Source: Vibrio owensii CAIM 1854 = LMG 25443
Lineage (GTDB): Bacteria > Pseudomonadota > Gammaproteobacteria > Enterobacterales > Vibrionaceae
NCBI RefSeq assembly: GCF_000817815.1
Contig: NZ_JPRD01000008.1
Span: forward strand, 124,001 to 188,000
Direction of reading: 5' to 3'
DNA: 64,000 bases
In this document: piece after piece, positions 54,815-64,000 of the stretch
Numbering within the stretch: position 1 is the first letter of the stretch
Layout: every line of letters begins with the position of its first letter
Notes under the pieces: model-generated
What the model saw: the letters and a program-made list of their open reading frames with translations, nothing else
Databases searched by the model: none
Told to the model about the DNA's origin: nothing
Program-made: the position numbers and the translations under genes

Positions 54815-56578
54815 TTATTTCAGCATACCAAGGCTCTTGAGTTTGCGATAAATGGTATTGCGACTCAGACCCAGCATGCGCGAGGTTTTACTGATGTTGC
54901 CTTGGTTTGCTTGGTAGGTTTTCACCAACTTATCTTCCACAGTCGTACGCATGTCTCTGGTTTTTGACGTATCCACTTCTCCGATAACGCTTGCTTGGCT
55001 CAGCTTTTTGGCAAGATGGTTAGGTACGTGGCTAAGCTCGAGTTGCGCTTCTCCTTGCGCCATTAAGGCTGACACTTTGATTAAGCTGTCGAGCTCACGC
55101 AGATTCCCCGGCCAACCATAGCCCAACATTAATGACAGCAGGTGAGGGCAAATGCTTTGTTCAGACTCGGCGTGACGACGATGAATGTTTTCAATCAGTG
55201 CTTGTTTGTCGCTACGCTCTTGGAAACGAGGCAATTCGACGATGAGTCCGTTTAGGCGGTAATAAAGATCCTGACGAAACTCACCTTGTTCAACCAAGAG
55301 CTCTAAGTCTTTGTGTGTAGCGGCGATGATTTGTGTATCCACTTGGATGGTTTGGTTAGAGCCGACAGGCAACACGGTTTTGTCTTGGAGCACATGCAGC
55401 AGTCGGCTTTGCGCTTCTAATGGTAAGTCTGCGATTTCATCTAAGAACAAGATGCCTTTGTGCGCTTGACGGATCTTACCTTGGTAGCCTTTGTTGTTTG
55501 CTCCGGTGAATGCGCCTGCAACATAACCAAACAGTTCGGATTCGACCAAGTCTTTCGGCAGCGCACCGCAGTTCACGGAAACCAAGGGGCCGTTTTTTCT
55601 CTGGCTGTTTTTATGCAGAGCTTTAACAAACTCATTTTTACCTACGCCCGTTTCGCCAAGGATCAACAAGCTAATGTCTTTATCGATAACGCGATTGGCT
55701 TGCTGCCAACAGTGCTCGACGGTGGTATCGCCGTAATGCAGGTCATTCGAGGCAGAAATGGCACGGGATGATGTTTTTCGCTCCGATAGTGGCTGAGTTT
55801 TGAAGACTAAAGATTGGTTACTGGCAGAATCGTCAAGTATGGAGGCAAGTTGTTGTCCAACAACATTGGTTTGATCCAGCAGTTGTGAGGCAACTTGGTT
55901 ATGAGCCAGAATCTGACCCTCTTCATTGGCGATGATGATGCCTTGCCAACCGCTATTCAGTAGACCTTGCTCACAAGCTAAATCAACTCGAATGTGCCCT
56001 TGAGGGATTTGGTTGAGTAGTTGGTTCTCCACTTGTTGAACCATGTTTTGCACTAAAACCTGTGTTGAAAAGTCATGCTTCTTTTGTTCACTGGTGATGT
56101 CCAGAACCCCAATTAAGTTACCCAAATGATCAAAGATAGGGCTTGCTGAACAACTGATGAAACGGTGATGTTGTATGAAGTGCTGGTCACCAATCACAGA
56201 GACCGGTTTTGCTTCCACTAATGCTGTACCAATGGCATTCGTACCTTTTAGCTTTTCTTGCCAGCATGCACCAGAACTGAGAGCAATCTCGGTCAACTTT
56301 TCGCGGAATTTAGGTTGTCCCCAGCTACCGATGATCACGCCATCTGCATCGGTCAAGATTAGGCGACTGTCGCTGTGCGCAAACAACTGGTTAAACAGGG
56401 GCAGAGCGAATTGTTTGACCGCATCGATTAGGAAATTTAGCTGGTGGCGTCTGTCTTCAAGAAACGCGGAAGTTACGCGAATATCGTCTGGCCGACGTCG
56501 CTGTTTTAAACCGGCTTGCTCACTTCTATCCCATGAAGTGGAAAGCCAATTGCTGTTGGTAATGTGTTGAAGTTCCAT
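54815..56578 (-). CDS. AcoR-like sigma-54 dependent activator
   Basis: A 587-residue activator of the acetoin/aldehyde type. The N-terminal GAF-like sensor region (about 40-240) precedes an AAA+ domain (about 300-520) with Walker A GETGVGKNEF and the sigma-54 contact motif GAFTGA in GYVAGAFTGANNKG; Walker B is LFLDEIADLP. A Fis-type HTH ends the protein (NISKTSRMLGLSRNTIYRKL). It is divergent from the aldehyde dehydrogenase gene, with operator-like repeats between them, so it probably activates that gene in response to an aldehyde or alcohol. Confidence 0.88.
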   Translation of the reverse strand: MELQHITNSNWLSTSWDRSEQAGLKQRRRPDDIRVTSAFLEDRRHQLNFLIDAVKQFALPLFNQLFAHSDSRLILTDADGVIIGSWGQPKFREKLTEIALSSGACWQEKLKGTNAIGTALVEAKPVSVIGDQHFIQHHRFISCSASPIFDHLGNLIGVLDITSEQKKHDFSTQVLVQNMVQQVENQLLNQIPQGHIRVDLACEQGLLNSGWQGIIIANEEGQILAHNQVASQLLDQTNVVGQQLASILDDSASNQSLVFKTQPLSERKTSSRAISASNDLHYGDTTVEHCWQQANRVIDKDISLLILGETGVGKNEFVKALHKNSQRKNGPLVSVNCGALPKDLVESELFGYVAGAFTGANNKGYQGKIRQAHKGILFLDEIADLPLEAQSRLLHVLQDKTVLPVGSNQTIQVDTQIIAATHKDLELLVEQGEFRQDLYYRLNGLIVELPRFQERSDKQALIENIHRRHAESEQSICPHLLSLMLGYGWPGNLRELDSLIKVSALMAQGEAQLELSHVPNHLAKKLSQASVIGEVDTSKTRDMRTTVEDKLVKTYQANQGNISKTSRMLGLSRNTIYRKLKSLGMLK

Positions 56579-56581
56579 GAC

Positions 56582-56639
56582 TGTACCATTTTGTCACAGT
56601 GAGGGTGTGCCATTTTGGAACACTTGAACACTGGTGTTC
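56582..56639. promoter_or_regulatory. Operator-like repeats for the AcoR-like activator
   Basis: Direct repeats TGTACCATTTTGTCACA (56582-56598) and TGTGCCATTTTGGAACA (56606-56622) are 24 bp apart, followed by an imperfect palindrome with perfect six-base arms, GAACAC / GTGTTC (56626-56639). They lie just upstream of the regulator's own start and about 100 bp from a sigma-54-like promoter: the usual position of an enhancer. Confidence 0.6.
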
Positions 56640-56731
56640 ACACCATACATCCGCTCAAACGTCACTCACTTGGTTTGTTATCGCTTGGTAATCATAGTTT
56701 TACATTTAATTAACAACAAGACGCGCGTTGT

Positions 56732-56747
56732 TGGCATGTGACTTGAG
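56732..56747 (+). promoter_or_regulatory. Sigma-54-like promoter of the aldehyde dehydrogenase
   Basis: TGGCATGTGACTTGAG has the GG of the -24 box at the right spacing, but GA in place of the GC of the -12 box, so it is a weakened match. It lies about 80 bp before the ATG. Confidence 0.45.
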
Positions 56748-56826
56748 TAATGAAGTGAACAAAACAACAGAGTTGAACACTCGGTTGTTTAAAACAAAAA
56801 ACTGAACGAGAACAAAAGGAAGAGTT

Positions 56827-58347
56827 ATGATTTATGCACAGCCAGGTAGTGAAAATGCCATCGTTAATTTCAAATCGCATTACGACAACTACATCGGTGG
56901 CGAATGGGTAAAACCAACGGGTGGTGAATACTTTGACAATACATCGCCAATCAATGGTCAAGCGTATTGTAAGGTGGCTCGTTCCGGAGAAGCAGACATC
57001 AACCTTGCACTGGATGCTGCACATGGCATAAGAGCGCAATGGGCGAAAACCAGTGTGACTGAACGTTCGAACATCCTACTTAAGATTGCAGATCGCATTG
57101 AGCAACACCTTGAAGAGTTGGCTGTGGCAGAAACATGGGAAAACGGCAAACCCGTCCGTGAAACGCTAGCAGCAGACTTGCCTTTGGTCGTCGACCATTT
57201 CCGCTACTTTGCAGGTTGTATCCGCGCTCAAGAAGGCAGTGCGGCTGAGTTAGATGAGCATACCGCAAGTTATCACTTCCCTGAGCCGATTGGGGTAGTT
57301 GGGCAGATCATCCCTTGGAACTTCCCAATGTTGATGGCGGCTTGGAAGTTGGCTCCAGCATTGGCTGCGGGCTGTTGTGTCGTGCTAAAACCTGCCGAAC
57401 AAACGCCGACTTCGATTCTCGTTCTGATGGAGAAAATCGGTGATCTTCTGCCTGCTGGCGTAGTGAACGTAGTCAATGGCTTTGGCTCAGAAGCAGGGCA
57501 AGCACTAGCGACCAGTAACCGAATCGCTAAGTTGGCATTTACGGGTTCAACAGAAGTCGGTAACCATATTCTGAAATGTGCCGCAGAGAACCTTATTCCA
57601 TCGACGGTTGAGCTTGGTGGTAAATCTCCAAATATCTACTTCCCAGATGTGTTTGATCATGAAGACGAATACCTAGATAAGTGTATTGAAGGCACTTTGC
57701 TTGCGTTCTTCAACCAAGGCGAGGTGTGTACCTGTCCATCACGTGTGTTAGTGCATGAGTCTGTGTACGACAAGTTTATCGCTAAAGTTGCGGAGCGCGC
57801 GCAGACAATCAAGCAGGGTAACCCACTCGATACCGATACTCAGGTTGGCGCTCAAGCCTCGCAAGAGCAGTTCGATAAGATCCTGAGTTACCTAGAAATC
57901 GGTCGTCAAGAAGGCGCGAAAGTCGTGTTTGGTGGCGATGTAGCGAAACAAGAAAACGACTTGGAGCAGGGCTACTACATTCAACCGACTTTGTTACAAG
58001 GTCACAACAAGATGCGCGTATTCCAAGAAGAGATCTTCGGCCCAGTCATCGCAGTGACCACCTTCAAAGATGAAGCGGAAGCACTAGCGATTGCCAATGA
58101 CACGGAATATGGCTTGGGTGCAGGTGTGTGGACGCGAGACCAAAACCTCGCTTATCGCATGGGACGAAACATCGAAGCAGGGCGCATTTGGATTAACTGC
58201 TATCACGCATATCCTGCACATGCTGCGTTTGGTGGTTACAAGAAATCAGGTATCGGCCGTGAAACCCATAAGATGATGCTCGATCACTATCAGAATACGA
58301 AAAACCTACTCATTAGCTACGACGTCAACCCGCTAGGCTTCTTCTAA
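56827..58347 (+). CDS. NAD(P)-dependent aldehyde dehydrogenase (AldB/ExaC-like)
   Basis: Oxidises acetaldehyde or related aldehydes to acids in the cytoplasm. The 506-residue length and the motifs are standard: the catalytic base E262 (VELGGKSPN) and the catalytic cysteine C301 in [10 protein letters not shown], the extended form seen in AldB/ExaC. AGGAAG precedes the ATG. It is under a sigma-54-like promoter and divergent from an AcoR-like activator, so induction by an alcohol or acetoin-type signal is likely. Substrate is not decided by sequence. Confidence 0.93.
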   Translation: MIYAQPGSENAIVNFKSHYDNYIGGEWVKPTGGEYFDNTSPINGQAYCKVARSGEADINLALDAAHGIRAQWAKTSVTERSNILLKIADRIEQHLEELAVAETWENGKPVRETLAADLPLVVDHFRYFAGCIRAQEGSAAELDEHTASYHFPEPIGVVGQIIPWNFPMLMAAWKLAPALAAGCCVVLKPAEQTPTSILVLMEKIGDLLPAGVVNVVNGFGSEAGQALATSNRIAKLAFTGSTEVGNHILKCAAENLIPSTVELGGKSPNIYFPDVFDHEDEYLDKCIEGTLLAFFNQGEVCTCPSRVLVHESVYDKFIAKVAERAQTIKQGNPLDTDTQVGAQASQEQFDKILSYLEIGRQEGAKVVFGGDVAKQENDLEQGYYIQPTLLQGHNKMRVFQEEIFGPVIAVTTFKDEAEALAIANDTEYGLGAGVWTRDQNLAYRMGRNIEAGRIWINCYHAYPAHAAFGGYKKSGIGRETHKMMLDHYQNTKNLLISYDVNPLGFF

Positions 58348-58387
58348 ACAAAACGCCTTTTAAGGCAACAGAAAAAGCAGTAAAACA

Positions 58388-58413
58388 AAGCCCCGAATTT
58401 TCGGGGCTTTTTA
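58388..58413. terminator. Bidirectional terminator between ALDH and old yellow enzyme
   Basis: AAGCCCCGAA / TTCGGGGCTT stem with TTTT tail and A-run before it. Confidence 0.88.
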
Positions 58414-58420
58414 TGATCAC

Positions 58421-59521
58421 TTATGCGGTCGCGCAAGGGTAATCGGTGTAACCTTTTTCATCACCGCCGTAGAAGGTGGAATGCGCATCGTAACCAACTG
58501 GCGTTAGCTCGATGCCGTTTTCCACGCGGTAGACGAAGTCTGGGTTAGTGATGAACGGTTGGCCGAACGCCACTAAATCCACTAAGCCAGACTCTAACAA
58601 TGCTTGGCCTTTTTCTGCGGTGAGTTTACCTGCAACCATGATTGGGTTTGGGTACACCTCACGAACTTGTTTGCGGAAGACATCCGTTGCTTCAGTGTAG
58701 TTAGAGATATTCTCACTGAAGTGAATGTAAGCAAGGTTCATCGGTGCAAGCTTCTCTAGTGCCTTCACTGTTAACTCAACAATTTCGTCATCAACGATGT
58801 TTGAGCCTTCGGTAACGAAAGGAGACAGGCGGATAGCTGTTTTATCGCCGCCAATTTCCTTTGCGATCGCTTCGGTCACTTCCAACATAAAGCGCATGCG
58901 ATTTTCTTGAGAGCCACCGTATTCGTCATCACGTTGGTTAGATGCTTTGCGCATAAACTGATCAAGTAAGTAACCATGAGCTCCGTGGATCTCAACACCA
59001 TCAAAGCCAGCTTCCATCGCGTTTTTCGCCGCTTGCACAAAATCTGTAGTGGTTTGTTTGATGTCATCTTCACTTAATGCGCGCGGCATTGAGGTTTCGA
59101 TCATACCAAACCCGCCTTCTGGAAGAGGGCCAAACACCATGTCTGGTTCTTTGATTGCAGAAGCCGATACAGGTTGTTCACCAGCGATTGTGTCGTGGCT
59201 ACGACGACCTACATGCCAAAGTTGAATAAAGACTTTACCGCCAGCCTTATGTACCGCGTCGGTGGTCTTTTTCCAGCCTTCAATGTGTTCTTGAGTGTAA
59301 ATACCCGGTGTCATTGAGTAGCCGCGACCTACTGCTGAAATTGGTGCGCCTTCAGTAATGATCAAACCTGCTGTGGCGCGTTGTTGGTAATAAGTTGCCA
59401 TCATATCGTTTGGCACGTCGCCCGGTTGTGAAGTGCGTGAGCGAGTCATTGGTGCCATCGCGATGCGGTTGTTTACAGCAAAATCGCCGAATTGGAATGC
59501 GTTGAAAAGTGCGTTGCTCAT
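58421..59521 (-). CDS. Old yellow enzyme family NADH:flavin oxidoreductase (NemA-like)
   Basis: A 366-residue TIM-barrel FMN enzyme that reduces activated alkenes and N-ethylmaleimide-type electrophiles with NAD(P)H. Typical motifs: NRIAMAPMTRSRT (about 18-30), QLWHVGRRSHD (about 102-112) and EIHGAHGYLLDQFMRKASNQRDDEYGG (about 180-206), which holds the conserved H and N/H substrate-binding pair. It is divergent from the RND efflux genes. The exact physiological substrate is unknown. Confidence 0.9.
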   Translation of the reverse strand: MSNALFNAFQFGDFAVNNRIAMAPMTRSRTSQPGDVPNDMMATYYQQRATAGLIITEGAPISAVGRGYSMTPGIYTQEHIEGWKKTTDAVHKAGGKVFIQLWHVGRRSHDTIAGEQPVSASAIKEPDMVFGPLPEGGFGMIETSMPRALSEDDIKQTTTDFVQAAKNAMEAGFDGVEIHGAHGYLLDQFMRKASNQRDDEYGGSQENRMRFMLEVTEAIAKEIGGDKTAIRLSPFVTEGSNIVDDEIVELTVKALEKLAPMNLAYIHFSENISNYTEATDVFRKQVREVYPNPIMVAGKLTAEKGQALLESGLVDLVAFGQPFITNPDFVYRVENGIELTPVGYDAHSTFYGGDEKGYTDYPCATA

Positions 59522-59833
59522 AAGAAGCTCCTATTTCGAATTGCCCTCAGTCTACTCTTTTGATGATTTGCAATTAACGGCAGTAATGGCAAAAGGCTTT
59601 TGTTAAATCAACAAAAATAGAAAGGGTAATTGCAGCAATAGGGACTCACTTTTTTTCCACACCGCCGCTGATAATTTATATATCAAGCATCAATGAATAA
59701 ATGCGTTAACTGTTGGCTTTGCTTTTGGTTAATGCCTTATTAAACATCAATGGCTTGTATGTTCAACTCAGTGGCTCCTTTCGGACAGAACAATTACACA
59801 AGTCATTGGGTTCATCGGAAATGAGATAACTAA
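59522..59833. promoter_or_regulatory. Divergent promoter region between old yellow enzyme and RND genes
   Basis: Two candidate operators: TTTTGTT / AACAAAA (59598-59616, five-base loop) and ATTGCaGCAAT near 59634-59644. A downstream stretch before the adaptor gene has no gene. Confidence 0.4.
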
Positions 59834-60604
59834 ATGAAAAAAAGATCCGTATTAATACCCTTGTTTCTCCTATCAAGTGCAGCTCATGCGGCGAGCGATT
59901 ATGTCGTTGGTCAATTGATTCCTGAAAAAAGCGTCGTGGTAAAAAGTGAAGTCGTCGGCGTGGTGGATTCTTATCGCTACGATAACGGTGATGTTGTGAC
60001 TCAAGGGCAGGAGCTTTTATCTTTATCCTCGGAAGATTACGCATTGAGTTTGGACTTAGCCCGTAACGAGTTAGAGGTGAGTCGTGCCGAGTTGGAGATT
60101 CAAGAGAAACAACTAAAACGTTATCAATCCCTTCTGACCAGCAATGGCGTCTCGGCAAGTGACGTGGACAACCAAATTCGCGTGACCAACATTGGTCGAG
60201 CTCAATTCAACGTAAGCAATACACACTACAAAATCGCCGCACGAACACTGGATAAAGCTTCTCCTGATGCGCCTTTTGATGGAGTAATCATCAATCGCTC
60301 TGTTGAGTTAGGGCAGTTGATTTCGGTGGGCGATGCGCTCTTTACCATCGCTGATATGAAGCGATTGAAAGTGCGATTCCGCCTGTTAGAAATTGATTTC
60401 AACAAGTTCAGCAAAGGCGAGCAGGTTAAGGTTGAAGTGCCTTCTGTTGAGCAAACACTAGATGGCACCATCACTTTGCTTTCTCCTGCTTTCCAAAACA
60501 GTGAGCCGGGCTTCCTTGTCGAAGTGACGGTCGATAACGCCAACGGCGAGCTTAATCCGGGCATGGAATCGTACGTGTATTTCAATGATCAGGAGGCACT
60601 GTGA
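59834..60604 (+). CDS. RND efflux membrane fusion protein
   Basis: A 256-residue periplasmic adaptor with a signal peptide (about 1-19, ending AHAA). The lipoyl half-motifs (VVGVVDSYRYDNGDVVTQGQELL, about 41-63; APFDGVIINRSVELGQLISVGDALF, about 151-175) flank a short helical hairpin. It is shorter than most adaptors. It overlaps the pump gene by four bases. No outer-membrane gene is present; TolC or a homologue elsewhere must be used. Confidence 0.85.
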   Translation: MKKRSVLIPLFLLSSAAHAASDYVVGQLIPEKSVVVKSEVVGVVDSYRYDNGDVVTQGQELLSLSSEDYALSLDLARNELEVSRAELEIQEKQLKRYQSLLTSNGVSASDVDNQIRVTNIGRAQFNVSNTHYKIAARTLDKASPDAPFDGVIINRSVELGQLISVGDALFTIADMKRLKVRFRLLEIDFNKFSKGEQVKVEVPSVEQTLDGTITLLSPAFQNSEPGFLVEVTVDNANGELNPGMESYVYFNDQEAL

Positions 60605-63600
60605 ATTTCTTCTTAGATTTGCTCTCTCATCGAAAGTTTGCGTCTAAAATCCTGACCATTTTGATCATCAGCATTGGTGCCCTTACTGCCTACAATCTTC
60701 CCCTTGTTGAGAAGCCTCGATTTGACTTAGGAAAAGGCGATATCGTCACGGTTTATCCTGGTGCCAGTGCGAAAGACATTGAAAGCAACATCACCAGTAA
60801 AATTGAGAAAGAACTGTTGTCTATTTCAGGCTTGAAAGAGTTCACCTCCACGTCGGAAACGGGCGTCTCAAACATCAGTGTGGTGTTGGACAGCAATGTC
60901 TCTGATCCGAATGCTGTTTACCAAGACATTCGAGATGCGTTGGCAAGGGTAACTGATTTACCCGCTGGTGTGACCGAAGCGCCAACGTTGTCGATCAAAA
61001 AATCGTACAGCTTGGATTTCATGGTGGCCGGTATCTCTGGCGATGTTGGTTATAAGGCACTGCGAGATAAAGCCAAAGACCTAGAGTTGGCCTTGCGACG
61101 TGTCGAAGGGATTGGTGAAGTTTACACTGTTGATTTACGTGCGCCAGAATTCTTAATCCAACTCGAACCAATTTCTTTGAGGCGCTACGGCTTAACATTG
61201 GATCAAGTGGCGGCATTGATTGCAGAGCGTAATACGCTGATCAGCGGTGGTCGTCTAGAAACCTTAAAGAACAACCCTGAACTGATGACCTCTGCCGAGC
61301 TGGATAGTATTGAAGAGCTGCGTGAAATGTTCATCTCATTCAGCCCAAATATTCAGCTTAAAGACGTTGCAGGTCTCATTGAGGATGGGTTTGAAAAAGG
61401 CGAGGTTTATGGCTCAATCAACGGTAACAAGAGCATTCTTTTTGACTTAAGAACCAATGAAAGTGCGGACGTTATTAGCACCTCTAACGCGGTGAAAGCT
61501 CTGATTGCAAATCAGCAAAAACTGCTCGGTGACAAATACACTATCGCCATCGGTTCTGACTTATCCGAAGACATCCAAGAGAAAGCGCGTATCGTGCAAG
61601 ACAACGGCTTGGTTGGACTTGGTTTGGTGCTGATTACGTTGGCGCTTTTCCTTGATAGACGCATTGCATTTTGGGTCGCGGTTTCTATTCCTGTATGTAT
61701 CTTTGGCACGCTGGCTTTGCTGCCTCCTTTCGGGCAGATTCTCGATGTGTTCACTATGTCCGCCTTAATTCTGATTGTCGGAATAATTGTCGATGATGCC
61801 GTGGTGGTGAGCGATAAAATCGTGGCATTAGTTGAAGAGGGTTATCCGGTTGATAAGGCCGTCACACAAGGGGTGAAGAGTGTATTCCCAGCGGTGTTGG
61901 CAAGCATTTTATCGACCATGATTGCCTTTATACCTTTGCTCTTCTTGCCGGGAAACAGCGGCAAATTGGTGTATGTGATTCCGCTTACGGTCATTATTGC
62001 GTTGTGCTTTTCGTTTATCGACGCGCTGTTCTTTATTCCTGCCCATTTAAAAGGCATTTTGAGCAAGAAGAGTCAGGTAAAGAAAAAGCCATTTTTAGAT
62101 TTAAGCGCGCTGAATCGTTTGATTGAATTTGTCATTCGAAACAGCAAGGTCGCGTTGCCATGCATTACAGTCGTGATTCTGACTTTAGGAGCCATTTCAT
62201 ATAAGAGTTTGAGTTTCTTGTTCTTCCCAACAGACGGCGCGTATTTGATAGAAATCAGTGCTGAGTCGAATCCAGAGTTGGATTTGGATGACGTCTGGAA
62301 AGAAACACAACAGCTCGAAGCGCTGATCAAAAGCACTGAAGAGGTGAATTATTGGTATGGCGAAGTAAGCTCACCAAATAGCTATTGGGTGATTTCATTA
62401 ACGCCACCAAACAGCCGAACAAGAACTGCAGAACAAATCGTCGAAGAGTGGGAAGAGAAAGCGACGCAAATTACTGGTTTGGCTCAAATTGAGTTCGATA
62501 TTGATGGCGGCGGTCCTCCGGTAGGACGTCCGGTGGATTTGCGTGTCGTTGGCGGGACGGATGAAGGGCGAGAAAAGCTTGCTAATGATTTGACGGCGTA
62601 CATTGAGTCATTGGAAGGGACGAGCCGAGTACGACGTGATTTAAATGCACCAGCACCACAAATTCAAGCTGAGCTGCAACATCATTGGCTCAAGTACTAC
62701 GGCATCAGTGCCAACAAGGTCGGCGATATCATTAAGTTTGCGATTGACGGTCAACGCGTGACGCGGATCTTTAATGGTGAAGAAGAAGTGTATTTCCGAG
62801 TCGCGCTAGAAGAAGACGACAAATCCTTAAAAGAACTGGATAACATTTTAGTTCGTGCCAGTAATAACAAACTGGTGCCACTAAGTGAGCTGGTGCGCTG
62901 GAAAAATGCCGATGCAGAAGCGCAAATCAAACACTTCAATGGAGAGCGAGTGATTCGTGTGTCGTCAGGTGTCGATTCGACCGTGACCGATCCAGTTGCC
63001 GTTTTTGCTGCGGTTCAAGAAACCTTTGCCAATAAAGAATACGGCGGTGCTTCTATCATTGCGACAGGGCAGATCTTAGAAACACAAGAAGCGCAACAAG
63101 GCTTTATGATCGCGATTAGCGTGGCGTTTATTGGTATTGCGTTGCTTCTGATTCTTCTGTTTGACCGAATGCGTGAAACCTTGATTGTGTTAACGGTGAT
63201 TCCATTTGGCATCGCAGGCGCGCTGTTCATTCTGTTCTTACACAATCAGGTGCTGAGCTTTTTCTCCATCATCGGGATGATTGCCTTGATTGGTATTATG
63301 GTTAACAACAGCTTGGTGCTGATTTGGCACTTCAAAGAACACGAAGCGGAATGTAACGATACCAACTTGCTAGATTTTGTCATTAGCGGAACGCAAAGCC
63401 GCGTAAGACCAATTACCTTAACCACAATCACAACGGTTGCAGGCCTTATTCCGCTTGCGTATGGCTTAGGTGGTTACGATAACTACATGTCACCGATGGC
63501 GCTGGTGGTCGGTTGGGGCTGTGTGATCTCAATGATCGTCACACTTACCGTGATTCCATCCATTTATCTATGGACACACAGGAAAGGGAATCAAAGTGCC

Positions 63601-63648
63601 TCCGCAACCAATGACAACGGTGAAGAGAAAACCTTAGCGCTCGATTAA
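60601..63648 (+). CDS. RND-family efflux transporter, inner-membrane pump
   Basis: A 1015-residue proton-driven pump. It starts at GTG, with AGGAGG upstream in the end of the adaptor gene. Twelve spans and two large periplasmic loops are seen. The proton-relay aspartates appear in LILIVGIIVDDAVVVSDK (about 388-405). A second hydrophobic half begins near 820. It belongs to the HAE1/AcrB-like branch rather than to heavy-metal pumps, though the split is not clear by eye. Terminator at 63668. Confidence 0.9.
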   Translation: MNFFLDLLSHRKFASKILTILIISIGALTAYNLPLVEKPRFDLGKGDIVTVYPGASAKDIESNITSKIEKELLSISGLKEFTSTSETGVSNISVVLDSNVSDPNAVYQDIRDALARVTDLPAGVTEAPTLSIKKSYSLDFMVAGISGDVGYKALRDKAKDLELALRRVEGIGEVYTVDLRAPEFLIQLEPISLRRYGLTLDQVAALIAERNTLISGGRLETLKNNPELMTSAELDSIEELREMFISFSPNIQLKDVAGLIEDGFEKGEVYGSINGNKSILFDLRTNESADVISTSNAVKALIANQQKLLGDKYTIAIGSDLSEDIQEKARIVQDNGLVGLGLVLITLALFLDRRIAFWVAVSIPVCIFGTLALLPPFGQILDVFTMSALILIVGIIVDDAVVVSDKIVALVEEGYPVDKAVTQGVKSVFPAVLASILSTMIAFIPLLFLPGNSGKLVYVIPLTVIIALCFSFIDALFFIPAHLKGILSKKSQVKKKPFLDLSALNRLIEFVIRNSKVALPCITVVILTLGAISYKSLSFLFFPTDGAYLIEISAESNPELDLDDVWKETQQLEALIKSTEEVNYWYGEVSSPNSYWVISLTPPNSRTRTAEQIVEEWEEKATQITGLAQIEFDIDGGGPPVGRPVDLRVVGGTDEGREKLANDLTAYIESLEGTSRVRRDLNAPAPQIQAELQHHWLKYYGISANKVGDIIKFAIDGQRVTRIFNGEEEVYFRVALEEDDKSLKELDNILVRASNNKLVPLSELVRWKNADAEAQIKHFNGERVIRVSSGVDSTVTDPVAVFAAVQETFANKEYGGASIIATGQILETQEAQQGFMIAISVAFIGIALLLILLFDRMRETLIVLTVIPFGIAGALFILFLHNQVLSFFSIIGMIALIGIMVNNSLVLIWHFKEHEAECNDTNLLDFVISGTQSRVRPITLTTITTVAGLIPLAYGLGGYDNYMSPMALVVGWGCVISMIVTLTVIPSIYLWTHRKGNQSASATNDNGEEKTLALD

Positions 63649-63667
63649 GTACGCTTGAAACACCGAA

Positions 63668-63697
63668 CAGCCCGCAGGCAAACTCTGCGGGCTTTTT
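63668..63697 (+). terminator. Terminator after the RND operon
   Basis: AGCCCGCAG / CTGCGGGCT stem with a GCAAACT loop and TTTTTT run. Confidence 0.88.
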
Positions 63698-63861
63698 TAT
63701 TTGGAATAAAACTAAAGTCGTACACGGTTCATAATTGCTTACCGATCAAAGCCTTTTGCGGCGTGGTGATTATTCTCAGGATGTGATCTCGAACGTTATC
63801 AACTTGTTAACGGTTGCTATACTTATCTGGCCATAAACAAAGGAAAAAATAAGGACGTTCA

Positions 63862-64000
63862 ATGTTAAAGCTCAAGCAAATTGCTGTCGCGGCTTCTCTG
63901 GCTGCACTAAGTGCAAGTTTTTCAGTTTCTGCTAAAGATACGTTCGTAACCATTGGTACGGGCGGTGTAACTGGCGTGTACTACCCAACGGGTGGTGCTA
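63862..64000 (+). CDS. TAXI-family TRAP transporter solute receptor (partial, runs off the window)
   Basis: Only the first 46 codons are present. A signal peptide (MLKLKQIAVAASLAALSASF to VSAK) is followed by FVTIGTGGVTGVYYPTGGA, the family signature for substrate binding near the N-terminus. AAGGACG precedes the ATG. It should deliver a carboxylate to a TRAP permease encoded beyond the window. Confidence 0.85.
   Translation, partial: MLKLKQIAVAASLAALSASFSVSAKDTFVTIGTGGVTGVYYPTGGA

Noticed and set aside
1..64000. tRNA or rRNA genes as integration sites
   Set aside because: No cloverleaf or rRNA sequence was seen, and the island uses a protein gene as its target.

Overview
The window looks like part of a Vibrio chromosome from the Harveyi clade, close to V. 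alginolyticus. The exoprotease at 1779-3383 matches my memory of V. alginolyticus alkaline serine exoprotease A in length and in the positions of its catalytic triad. The zwf-pgl-gnd order, the DUF3360 gene and the RND and TolC-type efflux genes also fit Vibrio. In V. cholerae zwf-pgl-gnd lies on chromosome 2, so chromosome 2 is my guess here. No rRNA, tRNA or CRISPR array was seen.

Layout. 0-12.3 kb holds ordinary core-type genes: a di-haem peroxidase, the exoprotease, a LysR regulator divergent from an NmrA-like oxidoreductase, a putative glycosyltransferase-like accessory protein in AT-rich DNA, a MATE exporter divergent from an AraC regulator broken by one in-frame TAG, an EamA transporter, and msrPQ. 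A DUF3360 membrane-protein gene starts at 12610 but is cut after about 129 codons. Its remaining 374 codons resume in frame at about 30263.

The roughly 17.3 kb between the halves (about 12997-30262) is a mobile genomic island. It has a 15-bp terminal inverted repeat (14 of 15 matching), GTCATAAAA-type repeats at both ends, and a four-gene integration module at its right border: two canonical tyrosine recombinases, one degenerate recombinase and a small HTH/coiled-coil protein. This resembles the Gamma-Mobile-Trio elements of Vibrio. The cargo looks like defence genes: a three-gene ABC-three-component (ABC-3C) operon (nuclease-like effector, middle component, Rad50-like ATPase), an HEPN-type RX4H protein, a small HNH-like protein and two unknowns.

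31.4-35.8 kb is a second accessory patch: a co-directional cluster of unknown genes, one frameshifted at a G run, followed by a truncated IS5-family transposase. 35.9-40.7 kb is an efflux operon (TolC-like, HlyD-like, two ABC-2 permeases, no ATPase). 41.6-49.7 kb has a PatB-type lyase, a CitA/CitB-type two-component system and the oxidative pentose phosphate genes. 49.8-51.3 kb looks like a membrane toxin and its immunity protein. 51.7-64 kb has a DUF1254 protein, a LysR regulator, an AcoR-like sigma-54 activator divergent from an aldehyde dehydrogenase with operator-like repeats between them, an old yellow enzyme, an RND pump, and the start of a TAXI-type TRAP solute receptor cut by the window end.

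All family assignments come from reading motifs by eye and from recall. No database search was run.
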